DNA of 10,000 bases from Stramonita haemastoma. Its lineage: Eukaryota > Mollusca > Gastropoda > Neogastropoda > Muricidae. The position numbers were made by a program, and so were the translations under genes. Under the pieces are notes generated by a model. The model was not told where the DNA came from, searched no databases, and was given only the letters and a program-made list of their open reading frames with translations. How positions within the stretch are numbered: position 1 is the first letter of the stretch; each line of letters starts with the position of its first letter. The stretch lies in the NCBI GenBank assembly GCA_030674155.1, contig CM060326.1:39377217-39387216 (forward strand), read 5' to 3'. Positions 1 through 7,622 of the stretch are shown piece after piece.

Positions 1-308
1 GGGCGATTGAAAGATAAAGGGTGGGGCGCGCGTTCCTTCGCACACGAACATATGAACTAATGATCGGGCGGACAGATGAAAGCACAGGTACATGGCTAAA
101 TGAGCAGATATATTGAAGATTGTCTTATTATTACTTTTTGTTGTTGTTGTTGAAGGCTTCATTCTTTTATTTCGAGGATCATGCACGTATGATGATATGC
201 AGAGAGAATTGAATGTAAAACCAAGGCAAAGACTTGCAACATGCTATACAATGAGAGAAACGAGATATCCTGGTTCATGAAAATAATTTTTATTTTATAC
301 CACTTAAT
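1..308. other. AT-rich unique non-coding DNA
   Basis: No open frame, RNA gene or known domain is recognisable here. The first 60 bases are GC-rich and contain a GCGCGCG stretch; the rest is AT-rich. A short (TTG)5-like run lies near 138-152. The last 35 bases before the next repeat are AT-rich (TTTTTATTTTATA). If that repeat is a minus-strand SINE, these bases would be its 3' tail. Confidence 0.6.
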
Positions 309-388
309 GTCACAGCAGATTTCTCTGCGTGAAATTCGGGCCGCTCTCCCAGGGGAAAGCGCGTCGCCACAAGTGCAGCGCCTACCCC
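309..388 (-). repeat. Dispersed repeat fragment, copy A (probable 3' end of a minus-strand SINE)
   Basis: This segment aligns by eye with 6250-6330 at roughly 80 percent identity. Shared blocks include ATTTCTCTGCGT, TTCTCCC/CTCTCCC, GTCGCCACAAG and GCAGCGCC. Similar sequence recurs, as I remember it, in molluscan genomic and transcript data as the 3' part of a tRNA-derived SINE whose sense strand is the reverse complement. That is recollection, not a search. The copy lacks any tRNA-like head, so it would be 5'-truncated, which is usual for LINE-mobilised elements. Bases just below 309 are A/T-rich and could be the remains of the tail. The upper boundary, near GCGCCTACCCC, is approximate. Confidence 0.6.
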
Positions 389-684
389 GTACCCATAAAT
401 AAATAGTTCATTAAACCCAGGAATCAGAGCTGCGCGTGATATATTAACAAAAAATATGGTTGCAATGTAAAAAACAACAACATCAGATGTTATGACTGAA
501 AGAGTTTGCTTTATCTAAGCAGTTTTGTTTTCTTTTCTTAATCACATATTTTTTAAAGGCCGTTTTAAAAGAAAATCTGATAGAGAAGTTGAAACTGATT
601 ACCTACATAATTTTGTTTATCACCACTATTTTTTTTCCCATTTTTATTAATGTAAAAAAAAGGACTTATTTTGATTCAGGCATT
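389..684. other. AT-rich unique non-coding DNA
   Basis: I see no gene. The stretch is AT-rich, with runs such as TAAATAAATAG, AAAAAATATGG and TTTTTTAAAGG. The open frame that starts at 589 is a short AT-rich stretch that runs straight into the CT/CTGT repeat and becomes poly-Ser/Leu, so I do not treat it as coding. Confidence 0.6.
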
Positions 685-806
685 TTCTCTCTGTCTCTGT
701 CTGTCTATCTCTGTCTGTCTGTCTGTCTGTCTCTGTCTCTGTCTGTCTGTCTCTCCTCTCTCTCTCTCTCTCCTCTCTGTCTGTCTCTCTCTCTCTCCCT
801 CCTCCA
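685..806. repeat. Compound (CTGT)n/(CT)n microsatellite
   Basis: The plus strand is almost entirely CT and CTGT units from TCTCTCTGTCTCTG to CTCCCTCCTCC. CTGT tetranucleotides lie in the middle and plain CT toward the right, with a few CTAT and CCTC interruptions. Open frames on both strands (poly Cys-Leu-Ser, or Arg-Gln-Thr-Asp) are translations of the repeat. Confidence 0.95.
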
Positions 807-868
807 GCTTTTTTTGTTTGAAATAACTCCTGGAATATCATCTTTTAATTCCTTGGGTTGATGATAAA

Positions 869-1037
869 GCACACACACACACACATACACACACACACCT
901 CTGAGACACAACACACACACTCACACAACACACACACACACACACAACACACACACACACACACACTAACACACACAACAACACACCACGCACACACCAC
1001 AGACAACACAAAACACACACACACACGCACACACACC
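869..1037. repeat. Imperfect (CA)n microsatellite
   Basis: About 165 bases of CA dinucleotides with frequent interruptions (ACAACACA, CATACAC, CACGCAC, CACCACAG, CCTCTGAGACACAA). The interruptions indicate an old tract. The translated His-Thr or Cys-Val frames are artefacts. Confidence 0.95.
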
Positions 1038-1341
1038 ATATGTTATCAAAAACGTGTGCAAAATAGAAAGGTAGAAAATGAGCTCAGATTCCACCCTTAA
1101 AATGACCTCCTGAGACGACATGCCATAAAGACTACAGTAAATGCAAGCTATCAAGTCATAAACTAGAGAGATGTGTGTGTGGGGGGGAGGAGGGGGGCGA
1201 GGGGGGTGAGCCGGGAGGGAGAGGGGGAAAGTAAGGAGAATGAGTGAAGCTACTATCATTAGAGAGAGGAGAGAGAACGCCATCTGCCACTATTCATTTC
1301 TGATCATTTCAAAGTCTCTTATTTCATGTATACAGGGAGTA
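1038..1341. other. Unique spacer with G-rich tract at 1171-1230
   Basis: No gene is recognised. The interval is ordinary mixed sequence apart from a purine-rich block at about 1171-1230. That block begins with GTGTGTGT, continues with G runs of seven, six and six or more split by A, C or T, and ends in GAGGGGGAAAG. A short GAGAGAGGAGAGAGA run follows at 1260-1275. Confidence 0.65.
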
Positions 1342-1342
1342 T

Positions 1343-1437
<95 letters not shown>

Positions 1438-1452
1438 TTTCTCTCTCTCTGC
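1342..1452. repeat. (CT)n microsatellite
   Basis: Nearly pure CT repeat of about 110 bases, with one early CCT interruption and a CACCCTTT break near 1433-1440. The overlapping open frames are poly Ser-Leu or Arg-Glu. Confidence 0.97.
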
Positions 1453-1805
1453 GCACATGTATGAGGGTGGAGATGGAGGAGAGGAGGTGGTGGTGGGGGT
1501 GGGGGTTTAGGGGTTGCAGGTGGGATTTTGTTTTATTTCTTGACAGCCTGCATTTCGTTTTTGTTGTTGTTGTTGTTTTCATTTTCTGCAGGTTCTTTTG
1601 TTTCTTTGGTTCATGATTAGTTTTCTGTGCTTTTGTCTCGGGTTTAATTTGAAGTTTTTTTGCATGTTGGTGTCTTTGTGTGGAAGGTTTAGGAGCATTG
1701 TTTGTGAGTTTGTTGACGGATTGAGGGTTTGTTTGCTTGTTTGTTTTCAGTCCTATATTTTGCTGCTGGTTTATTTCATTCTTTTGGCTTGTACTTTCTC
1801 CGCCT
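1453..1805. other. G/T-rich non-coding spacer
   Basis: The plus strand is strikingly G/T-rich and A/C-poor. It has a GGTGGTGGTGGGGGTGGGGG block near 1486-1506, a (TTG)n run at 1559-1577 and many GTTTG words to about 1750. No splice-bounded exon or known protein segment is visible. The long frames starting here run into the trinucleotide repeat that follows and are not credible genes. Confidence 0.6.
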
Positions 1806-2019
1806 ATTCTTCCTCCTCCTCCTCCTCCTCCTCCTCTCCTCCTCCTCCTCCTCCTCCTCCTTCTCTTGTTCTTGTTCTTGTTCTCCTTCTTCTTCTTCTT
1901 GTTCTTGTTCTTGTTCTTGTTCTTGTTCTTCTTTTTCTTCTTCTTCTTCTTCTTCTTTTCTTCTTCTTCTTCTTCTTCTTCTTCTTCTTCTTCTTCTTCT
2001 TCTTCTTCTTCTTCTTCTC
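1806..2019. repeat. Compound trinucleotide tract: (TCC)n, (TTGTTC)n, (TTC)n
   Basis: Three blocks follow one another: TCC units to about 1862, alternating TTG/TTC hexanucleotides at about 1866-1929, and TTC units to 2019 with a few TTTTC breaks. The TTC block is about 90 bases and is almost pure polypyrimidine on the plus strand. The six-frame translations are poly-Ser, Leu, Phe, Arg, Lys or Glu. Confidence 0.97.
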
Positions 2020-2331
2020 ACCCACCTCCTTCGTTTCTTCTTGCTTCCACGCCGTCATCTCCTTCTTCCTCCTCTCTTCCTCAACATCTTATTCCTCCTT
2101 CCTTCTCTTTCTTGTCTTTCACTTTCTTTTCCTCCTATTTCTCCTCTTCTTTCCTCTTCGATCTCTCTTTTCGTTCATTCTACCTCCATTTCCTCCCCCA
2201 CCCCCACCCCACCCCAACCCCACTTCCCCTCTCATTTCACTTTCTGGCAGTCTCTCCTCTCAACTCCTTTCCTCAGTTCCCCCACTCCACTCCACCATTG
2301 CATTATTTCTTCTATCTCCATGTCTCCACCT
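2020..2331. other. Pyrimidine-rich non-coding DNA with C-run cluster
   Basis: This is a continuation of the pyrimidine-rich plus strand, mostly TTCC, CTTC and CCTC words, without a clean repeat unit. At 2195-2221 five runs of four or five C are separated by one or two A. On the minus strand that fits the G-quadruplex consensus. No gene is seen. Confidence 0.7.
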
Positions 2332-2401
2332 CACACTCACACACACACACACACACTCTGCACACGCATGCTTGGTCAAGTTGTGTGTGTGTGTGTGTGT
2401 G

Positions 2402-2436
<35 letters not shown>

Positions 2437-2606
2437 GTGTGTGTGAGTGAGTGTGTCAGTATGTGTGTGTGTGCGTGCGTGCGTGCGTGCGTGCGTGTGC
2501 GTGTGTGTGCACGTGTGCGTGTGTGTGTGTATGCGTGCGTGCGTGTGTGTGTATGTGTGTGTGTATGTGTGTGTGTGTACGTGTGTCTGTGTGTGCGCGT
2601 GCGTGT
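2332..2606. repeat. (CA)n then (GT)n/(GTGC)n microsatellites in inverted arrangement
   Basis: A short CA tract (about 2332-2356) is followed by a 24-base spacer containing GCATGC. A long GT tract then runs from 2381 to 2606 with GTGC and GTAT variants and single breaks (GTTGTG, GTCGTG, GAGTGAGT). The CA and GT arms are reverse complements of each other. Cys-Val or His-Thr frames are artefacts. Confidence 0.95.
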
Positions 2607-2640
2607 GGGGGGGGGGGGGAGGGGGGTGGGGGGAGGTGGA
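2607..2640 (+). repeat. Poly-G tract
   Basis: Runs of 13, 6 and 6 G, separated by a single A or T, form a G-rich block at the end of the GT repeat. Run length is unreliable in assemblies. Confidence 0.85.
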
Positions 2641-2870
2641 TACGTGCAAGTGCATACGAAGGCCACCCTATTTAATTATCAAACCATTCTTCATACAGCG
2701 GACAGACTTTCATAGGCCCCGCGTCCAGGCATGCCTTTCGCGGCATGGCAAATTGCCGCTATCGGAAATGGGCCCTCACACGTCACTTCCTGCCGCCGAG
2801 TTTTTTTACCCGCTGAGTTTCGGCGAAACCCTACTCCACTCGTCCTTCTAATGGTGTTGTTGGTTTGCTT
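2641..2870. other. Unique CpG-containing island
   Basis: This stretch is free of simple repeats and richer in CpG than its neighbours (CCGCGTCC, TTCGCGGC, GCCGCCGAG, TTTCGGCG). It has an inverted repeat GCGGCA / TGCCGC at 2740-2745 and 2754-2759 with an 8-base loop. A CACGTCACTTCCTG word near 2778-2791 combines a CRE half-site (CGTCA) with an ETS-like ACTTCCTG. The frames crossing it are short and start inside GT repeats. I cannot assign a gene. It could be conserved non-coding DNA, an unknown transposon fragment or nothing special. Confidence 0.4.
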
Positions 2871-2966
2871 CCTTTTTTTTTTTTTTTTTTTACTCGGTAT
2901 TTACTTTTTTTTTTTTTTGCTTTTTGTAGAAGGGGAAGGAGGTTTGGTGGGGGGGGGGGGGGGGGT
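2871..2966. repeat. Poly-T tracts followed by poly-G
   Basis: Two T runs (about 2872-2890 and 2906-2918) lie before a GGAAGGAGG stretch and a run of 17 G at 2949-2965. They are homopolymer tracts only. Confidence 0.85.
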
Positions 2967-3067
2967 GTAGAAGGTGAGAAAATGATGTAGGTAGGACGAG
3001 GGTGTAGAGAAGAGGAAGATGGTGGAGTAACTATATCTACTTTCCTTTTATGTTAAAAATATACTTT

Positions 3068-3293
3068 TTCTCTCTCTGTCTGTTTGTCTGAATGACTGTT
3101 TCTTTTTGTTTGTGTCTGACTCTGTCTGCCTGTCTATCTGTCTGTTTGTCTGTCTGCCTATCTGTCTCTCTCCTTGCTTCTCTGTGTCTCTGTCTTTCTG
3201 TCTCTCTGTCTGTCTCTTTCTCTCTCTCTCTCTCTTTTGTCTCTCTGTCTTTGTATGTCTGTCTCTCTCTATGAGTATGTGTGTGTGTGTGTT
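3068..3293. repeat. Compound (CTGT)n/(CT)n microsatellite ending in (GT)n
   Basis: CTGT and CTCT units with frequent TTTGT, CTAT and CTGC variants run for about 210 bases, then GTATGTGTGTGTGTGT. The open frame that begins in this repeat reads on into the reverse-transcriptase remnant next to it. Only its last 30 or so residues (from about 3310) are of interest. Confidence 0.93.
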
Positions 3294-4008
3294 TGCCATG
3301 CGCGCAACTATCTATAATTTGCATTGTTTACAGCAATCCATCATCAGAGAGATTGTCTACCACGTCTGCATGGAGTTCAACAAGGCCTTTGACAAAGTAT
3401 GGTAGGAAGAGGCATCGTGTACCAGGGTGAGGAAAGTTTAACGTAAGGCAAAAGCTAAGAGACAGCGTTTAGTAAATACACTCTACAGAACTTAGTGTAC
3501 TTCATATCATGGTAATCTTAGACAGTGGTTCTTTACTTTGATTACTTGGAGTTTATTTAGGATACCCTCTGTCTCGCTTATTATTTGATATATATCTGAA
3601 ACGCATGATGACCGATTCACTTGAAGGTCCTCTCAGTGCAGTAAGCATTAAGAACAGATGGTTAGATTTTTTTTTCTCCACAGAGAGCGTTGACGGCTGA
3701 CAAATGAGTAAATTGAAACATGCCAAGCAATGAAAAGACTGAATAAAACAGAAAAAAAATCCACATGCATGGAAATCAGTTCCGAGCAACCCAAGCTGAT
3801 AGCTGGCAACAGCCCCACTCACTACTGTTGTGATTATCAATGGACACAAATTTGGGAAAGAACCAATCTGTATGTGCCCGCTTACTTGGGTCTGTCAACT
3901 TTGAATGGGCTCCAAACCAGAAATCCTTTAAATCGGAGTACAGACGACAGCAGTCATACTCGGGATAAAACCTTCATGGGTTGGAAAATACCACCACGAC
4001 ATTCAATA

Positions 4009-4020
4009 TAAGAATCATGC
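4009..4020. repeat. Left target-site duplication of the SINE
   Basis: TAAGAATCATGC here matches TAAGGATCATGC at 4212-4223 in 11 of 12 bases. It lies exactly at the left end of the SINE and belongs to the reverse-transcriptase sequence. Confidence 0.8.
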
Positions 4021-4211
4021 TGGGGGATGGGGTAGTTTAGTGGTTAGACGGTTGCACTTGCGACTTAATGCTCCAGGATTGAGCCCGGTTTCAACCCCCA
4101 CTGAGCTGTCCGTTTAAGGGGATTTTTCCTTGGAGTTAACAACAGTACAGACTCCACTCTTCCAAAATATCCCTAATGTTGGTAGGTGAGCTCTGGCTGA
4201 GGAACAACAAC
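4021..4211 (+). mobile_element. tRNA-derived SINE inserted in the LINE remnant
   Basis: The element starts TGGGGGATGGGGTAGTTTAG and has an internal RNA polymerase III promoter. The A box is TAGTTTAGTGG at 4033-4043. The B box is GGATTGAGCCC at 4076-4086, 43 bases downstream, with two departures from the usual GGTTCGANNCC. After this tRNA-like head comes a body of about 120 bases ending in GAGGAACAACAAC. It is flanked by 12-bp direct repeats and lies inside the reverse-transcriptase remnant in the same orientation. A functional tRNA gene is unlikely, because the 5' and 3' acceptor arms do not pair and the body is longer. It has no protein and would depend on a LINE for mobility. The family name is unknown to me. 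Confidence 0.85.
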
Positions 4212-4223
4212 TAAGGATCATGC
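4212..4223. repeat. Right target-site duplication of the SINE
   Basis: TAAGGATCATGC is the partner of 4009-4020, with one mismatch. The reverse-transcriptase reading resumes directly after it (HVLIYFYLYAC). Confidence 0.8.
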
Positions 4224-4490
4224 ATGTACTGATATACTTCTATCTTTATGCATGCAAGGCAAAAGATCTGACCATGGATGAGAAAAGAAATATTCAATCT
4301 AGGGAAATAAAGCGTTATCCTAAGATTATGAACATCAACTACAACTGAACACACCTTCAATAAACGAATACGTCAGACAATCAAATAACTTCTGAATGCT
4401 TTTAAAGATCTACTGAAGAAATTAAATCTTAACGACGTATCAAGTTTTAGAGACTTTACTAAAACAGTTCTCCAGGGAACTTTCAAGAAG

Positions 4491-4735
4491 AAAACAATGT
4501 ACAGAAAAAGTAAAATAAACCAAAACAGAGAACAATAAATGGAAAAATCCAACCAAAATAAAACCACCACAACCACCTAAAATAATCCAAAGAAACAAAT
4601 ACAAAAAAGCAACTGCTGAAAACAGTAGCAACAAACAGCAAAAAACAAAAACAAAGAACCCCCCCAAAAAAACTGAAACAAAAACAAAACTACACACAAA
4701 ACAAATAAACAAAAAAAAGACCCAACATCGGTCTG
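4491..4735. repeat. A-rich low-complexity tract
   Basis: The plus strand is mostly A with C and few T or G, in words such as ACAAAA, AAACAAAAAC and CCACCACAACC, plus a run of C near 4661-4667. It directly follows the end of reverse-transcriptase similarity, so it may be the degraded 3' region or tail of that LINE. That is inference. A Lys-rich frame can be read but I see no protein family. Confidence 0.7.
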
Positions 4736-4872
4736 TCAACATTATAGAAAAGACATCAAAAGCCTCCGACAAAGACCCGTATTTTGAATACAGCAGTCGT
4801 AGATATAAAATTCTGGTAAACATGCTTTTCAATGCAAAGGTCCGATAACTCCTTAAGGAATTAAAACCCTGT
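4736..4872. other. Short unique non-coding stretch
   Basis: This is mixed sequence between the A-rich tract and the CT repeat. A frame without ATG is open across it and ends with a stop near 4846 (reads ...YFEYSSRRYKILVNMLF...). It resembles nothing I recognise and is too short to call. Confidence 0.5.
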
Positions 4873-5263
<391 letters not shown>

Positions 5264-5612
5264 AACCCCCCCCCCCCAACCCCCTTTAGGAGCCAGCAGC
5301 CGCGCCCTGTCTTTTTGTCTGTCCATTTCCCTTGTCACAGTGTCTGTCTGCTTGTCTGCAGTCCCAGCGGGAGGCCCTGTCTTTCTGTCAGTTAATGTCA
5401 ATTGCTCAGTCTGCTTTCGGCTGAACTCGGTCTCTCTTAAGGGGGGCCTGTCAATTTTTGTTCTCTCAATTTACTGGATCCTGCTCATTCCGTTTCCAAT
5501 TCCACCTGTCTTTTTCCTCGATGGCGGCATGAAACGTCATTTTACTGTCGTCCCTATTTCCAGATACCCCCTCCCCCGCTCTATTCTTAATCATTTTGCT
5601 AACCCTCTCTCC
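5264..5612. other. Unique non-coding stretch with poly-C and GAGCC island
   Basis: It begins with a run of 12 or so C near 5267-5278. TTTAGGAGCCAGCAGCCGCG at 5285-5304 is followed by CCCTGTCTTTTTGTCTGTCC, and a related GGGAGGCCCTGTCTTTCTGTC appears at 5369-5389. The remainder to 5612 is ordinary mixed sequence. The open frame from 5340 is translated through it into the next microsatellite and shows no domain. Confidence 0.55.
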
Positions 5613-5935
<323 letters not shown>

Positions 5936-6159
5936 TCTTGTTGTTGTTCTATAGTGACTTTGTCTGTTGTCGCTCTGTGTTTAACTGATTTTTTTTTCTC
6001 TCTTTGATTAAGTTTGTCTGCTTGCTGTCTCTTTGTCTCACCTTCTATTTCATTTTCTCCGTGTGTGTGTGTGTCTCGACTTCTGTCTTTCTTAATGCTT
6101 TAATCTATTACCCTGAGAAAAAAAGACATTGTCTGTTCGTTCGTTCTCTACACATTGTA
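5936..6159. other. T-rich non-coding spacer
   Basis: T-rich mixed sequence with TTGTTGTTG, a short GTGTGTGTGTGTGT at 6061-6074 and TTCGTTCGTTC near 6136-6146. No gene is seen. Confidence 0.6.
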
Positions 6160-6249
6160 TTTGTATTATATTGTTGTGTTGAATTGTGTTGTATTGTATT
6201 GTATTGTATTGTGTGGTATTGTATTATATCATACTGTACGCAGCTGTGA
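6160..6249. repeat. (TATTG)n pentanucleotide tract, probable SINE tail
   Basis: GTATT/TATTG units repeat from about 6160 to 6228, with at least five clean units at 6190-6212 and decayed ones on both sides. The tract abuts the dispersed repeat at 6250. On the minus strand it reads as an (ATACA)n-type tail directly after that element, as expected for a SINE 3' end. Confidence 0.75.
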
Positions 6250-6352
6250 GTCACGGCAAATTTCTCTGCGTAAAATTGGGGTTGTTCTCCCTGAGGACAT
6301 TGTGTCGCCACAAGAGCAGCAGCGCCACCCAATTTTTTTCTTCTTTTCCTGC
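6250..6352 (-). repeat. Dispersed repeat fragment, copy B (probable minus-strand SINE 3' end)
   Basis: This is a paralogue of 309-388, sharing GTCAC, ATTTCTCTGCGT, TTCTCCC, GTCGCCACAAG and GCAGCGCC. It extends farther right, through CACCCAATTTTTTT and TTTTCCTGCCTG. The extension agrees with my memory of the same molluscan SINE, which I have not searched. The tRNA-like head is absent, so the copy is 5'-truncated. Polarity is inferred from the pentanucleotide tail at 6160-6249. Confidence 0.65.
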
Positions 6353-6380
6353 CTGTCTTTGTTTCTGTCTCTTTATATAT

Positions 6381-6555
6381 TTCTCTGAGTCTCACTCTCT
6401 TTTACTCTCTGCCTACCTGTCTGTCTATCTGTCTGTCTGTCTGCATGTCTGTCTGTCTGTCTCTCTGTCTTTCTCTCTCTCTCTCTCGCTCTTCCTCCTC
6501 CCCCCTCTCGCTCACTCTCTATCTATCCATCTATCTCTGTCTCTCTGTCACTTTT
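6381..6555. repeat. Compound (CTGT)n/(CT)n/(CTAT)n microsatellite
   Basis: CTGT units with CTAC, CTAT and CTGC variants, a CT block near 6472-6487, and CTATCTATCCATCTATCTC near 6518-6536. Open frames are repeat translations. Confidence 0.9.
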
Positions 6556-6812
6556 TCTCTTGTTTTATGCAAGCGTCTCATTCTTATCGGGGCTGGTTTT
6601 GACTATTTCCTGAATAATGTGTTCCCTGCTTCCTCTCATCCTTCCTTCTTTTCTTCTTCTTTTCTTCTTTTCTATCTTCTACATTTTTTATGAGTTCCAT
6701 TGTCGCGATCTTTTTCAGCCCCTGCTTATCTCTTCTCTACTACCATTTCAAGGACACCAACTTTGTCCTCCGACCTCTCCCCCCCACCAAATTAATCCCA
6801 ATACCAAGGACA
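6556..6812. other. Pyrimidine-rich unique spacer
   Basis: Mixed, T/C-rich sequence with TTCTTCTTTTCTTC runs near 6647-6672 and a C run near 6779-6785. No protein or RNA family is recognisable. Confidence 0.55.
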
Positions 6813-6889
6813 GTGTGTGTTAGTGCCTCTGTGTGCGTGTGTGTGTGTGCGTGTGTGTGTGTGTGTGTGTGTATGTGTGTGTGTGTGTG
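6813..6889. repeat. (GT)n microsatellite
   Basis: GT dinucleotides with early interruptions (TTAGTGCCTCT) and single GC or TA substitutions, ending where GA repeats begin. Confidence 0.93.
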
Positions 6890-7055
6890 AGAGAGAGACA
6901 GAGACAGAGAGAGAGAGAGAGATCTTATGAGAGGAAAAACGAGAGAGAGAGGGGGCGAAGAGACAGAGAGACAGAGACAGAAACAGACAAACAGACAGAC
7001 AGATACAGAGACAGAGACAGATAACAGACAGACAGACACAGAGAGAGAGAAGTTA
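6890..7055. repeat. Compound (GA)n/(GACA)n microsatellite
   Basis: GAGAGA, GACAGA and CAGACAGACAGA units with a short non-repeat interruption (TCTTATGAGAGGAAAAAC) near 6923-6940. This is the same compound repeat type as the CTGT/CT tracts to the left but in the opposite orientation. Confidence 0.93.
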
Positions 7056-7355
7056 AGTTCATCAAAACAGAGCCTCAAGCCATCAGGCCGTGCACACGCA
7101 CACGGGAAGGCAGGACAGGGGGGGGGGGGGGGGCTGCATGTGAAATCCTCCCTGATTCCTCTTCCTCTGCTTCTTTCTAGTCAGCGTAGTAGTACTAGAG
7201 AGAGAGCTAGCGAGTGAGTGGGATTGACTCTCGGGGCTGTGGCAGCGACTGATGAGTGAGAGTGTCATTTGCTTCTTGCAAGATGATGAAGAATTTATGG
7301 GACACAAGGGCCGGCCGCGGCCACCGGCGGCTATGGCTGGGTAGGATTTGAGGGA
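7056..7355. other. Unique island with poly-G and GC-rich segment
   Basis: It contains a run of about 16 G at 7118-7133 and a polypyrimidine stretch ending in AG at 7180. A GC-rich block GGCCGGCCGCGGCCACCGGC lies at 7309-7328. An open frame of 30 codons at 7252-7344 starts MSESVICFLQDDEEFMG and has fairly balanced composition. It matches no family I know and lacks supporting signals, so I do not call it a gene. Confidence 0.45.
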
Positions 7356-7520
7356 TGTAGTGGTGGTGGTAGTGGGTGGGGGTGGGGGTGGGGGTGGGGT
7401 GTGGGGTGGGAGGAGTGACTAAGAAGCGTGGAGACTCGAGATTGTAGGGGGTGGAGGTGGGGGTGTGGGTGTGGAGGTTGGGGACAGGAGGGGTGGGGGT
7501 GTGGGGGTGGGGTGGGGGAT
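7356..7520 (+). repeat. G-rich (GGGGGT)n minisatellite-like tract
   Basis: At 7374-7410 seven runs of three to five G are separated by single T or short TGT spacers. A second cluster spans about 7446-7520 (GGGGGTGG, GTGGGGGTGTGGG, GGGGTGGGGTGGGGG). Both satisfy the usual G-quadruplex pattern on the plus strand. Confidence 0.85.
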
Positions 7521-7572
7521 GAAAGTATTGAGAGATAATGCTGTGTGGCGAATTGAGATAGTGATTGGATTG

Positions 7573-7603
<31 letters not shown>

Positions 7604-7622
7604 GGGGGGGGGCATGCATGCG
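7521..7622. repeat. (GA)n followed by poly-G
   Basis: After about 50 bases of mixed sequence, a GA run at 7573-7592 passes into 20 consecutive G at 7593-7612, then GCATGCATG. The poly-G length is an assembly-sensitive feature. Confidence 0.85.

Larger units (their letters stand above)
3310..4490 (+). pseudogene. Decayed non-LTR retrotransposon reverse transcriptase
   Basis: Reverse transcriptases of this kind copy LINE RNA at a nicked chromosomal target. Conserved blocks appear in the expected order but in shifting frames with stops. MEFNKAFDKVW at 3370-3402, then a stop, resembles the D-F-x-K-A-F-D motif with E for the first acidic residue. LRQWF lies near 3512. PLSRLLFDIYLKRMMTDSL is at 3566-3622. 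MEISSEQPKLI is at 3769-3801, and YLG at 3883-3891. FNIRIM is at 4002-4019 and LYACKA at 4244-4261. A C-terminal stretch at 4395-4487 ends TKTVLQGTFK. The catalytic A-D-D box expected between 3665 and 3765 is not recognisable. At least six frame changes are needed, so the copy is dead. No endonuclease domain is visible, since sequence left of 3310 is microsatellite. A SINE sits at 4021-4211. I cannot name the clade. Confidence 0.85.

Noticed and set aside
1598..2715. Long plus-strand open frames (up to 328 codons)
   Set aside because: They are translations of TCC, TTC, TTGTTC, CA and GT repeats (poly-Ser, Leu, Phe, Cys-Val), in all three frames at once, without any domain.
4021..4095. Possible tRNA gene
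   Set aside because: A and B boxes are present, but there is no pairing acceptor stem, the B box is imperfect, and direct repeats flank a 191-bp unit. It is a SINE.
7158..7180. Splice acceptor-like polypyrimidine tract ending in TAG
   Set aside because: Stops occur in all frames shortly after it, and such tracts are common by chance in this pyrimidine-rich DNA.
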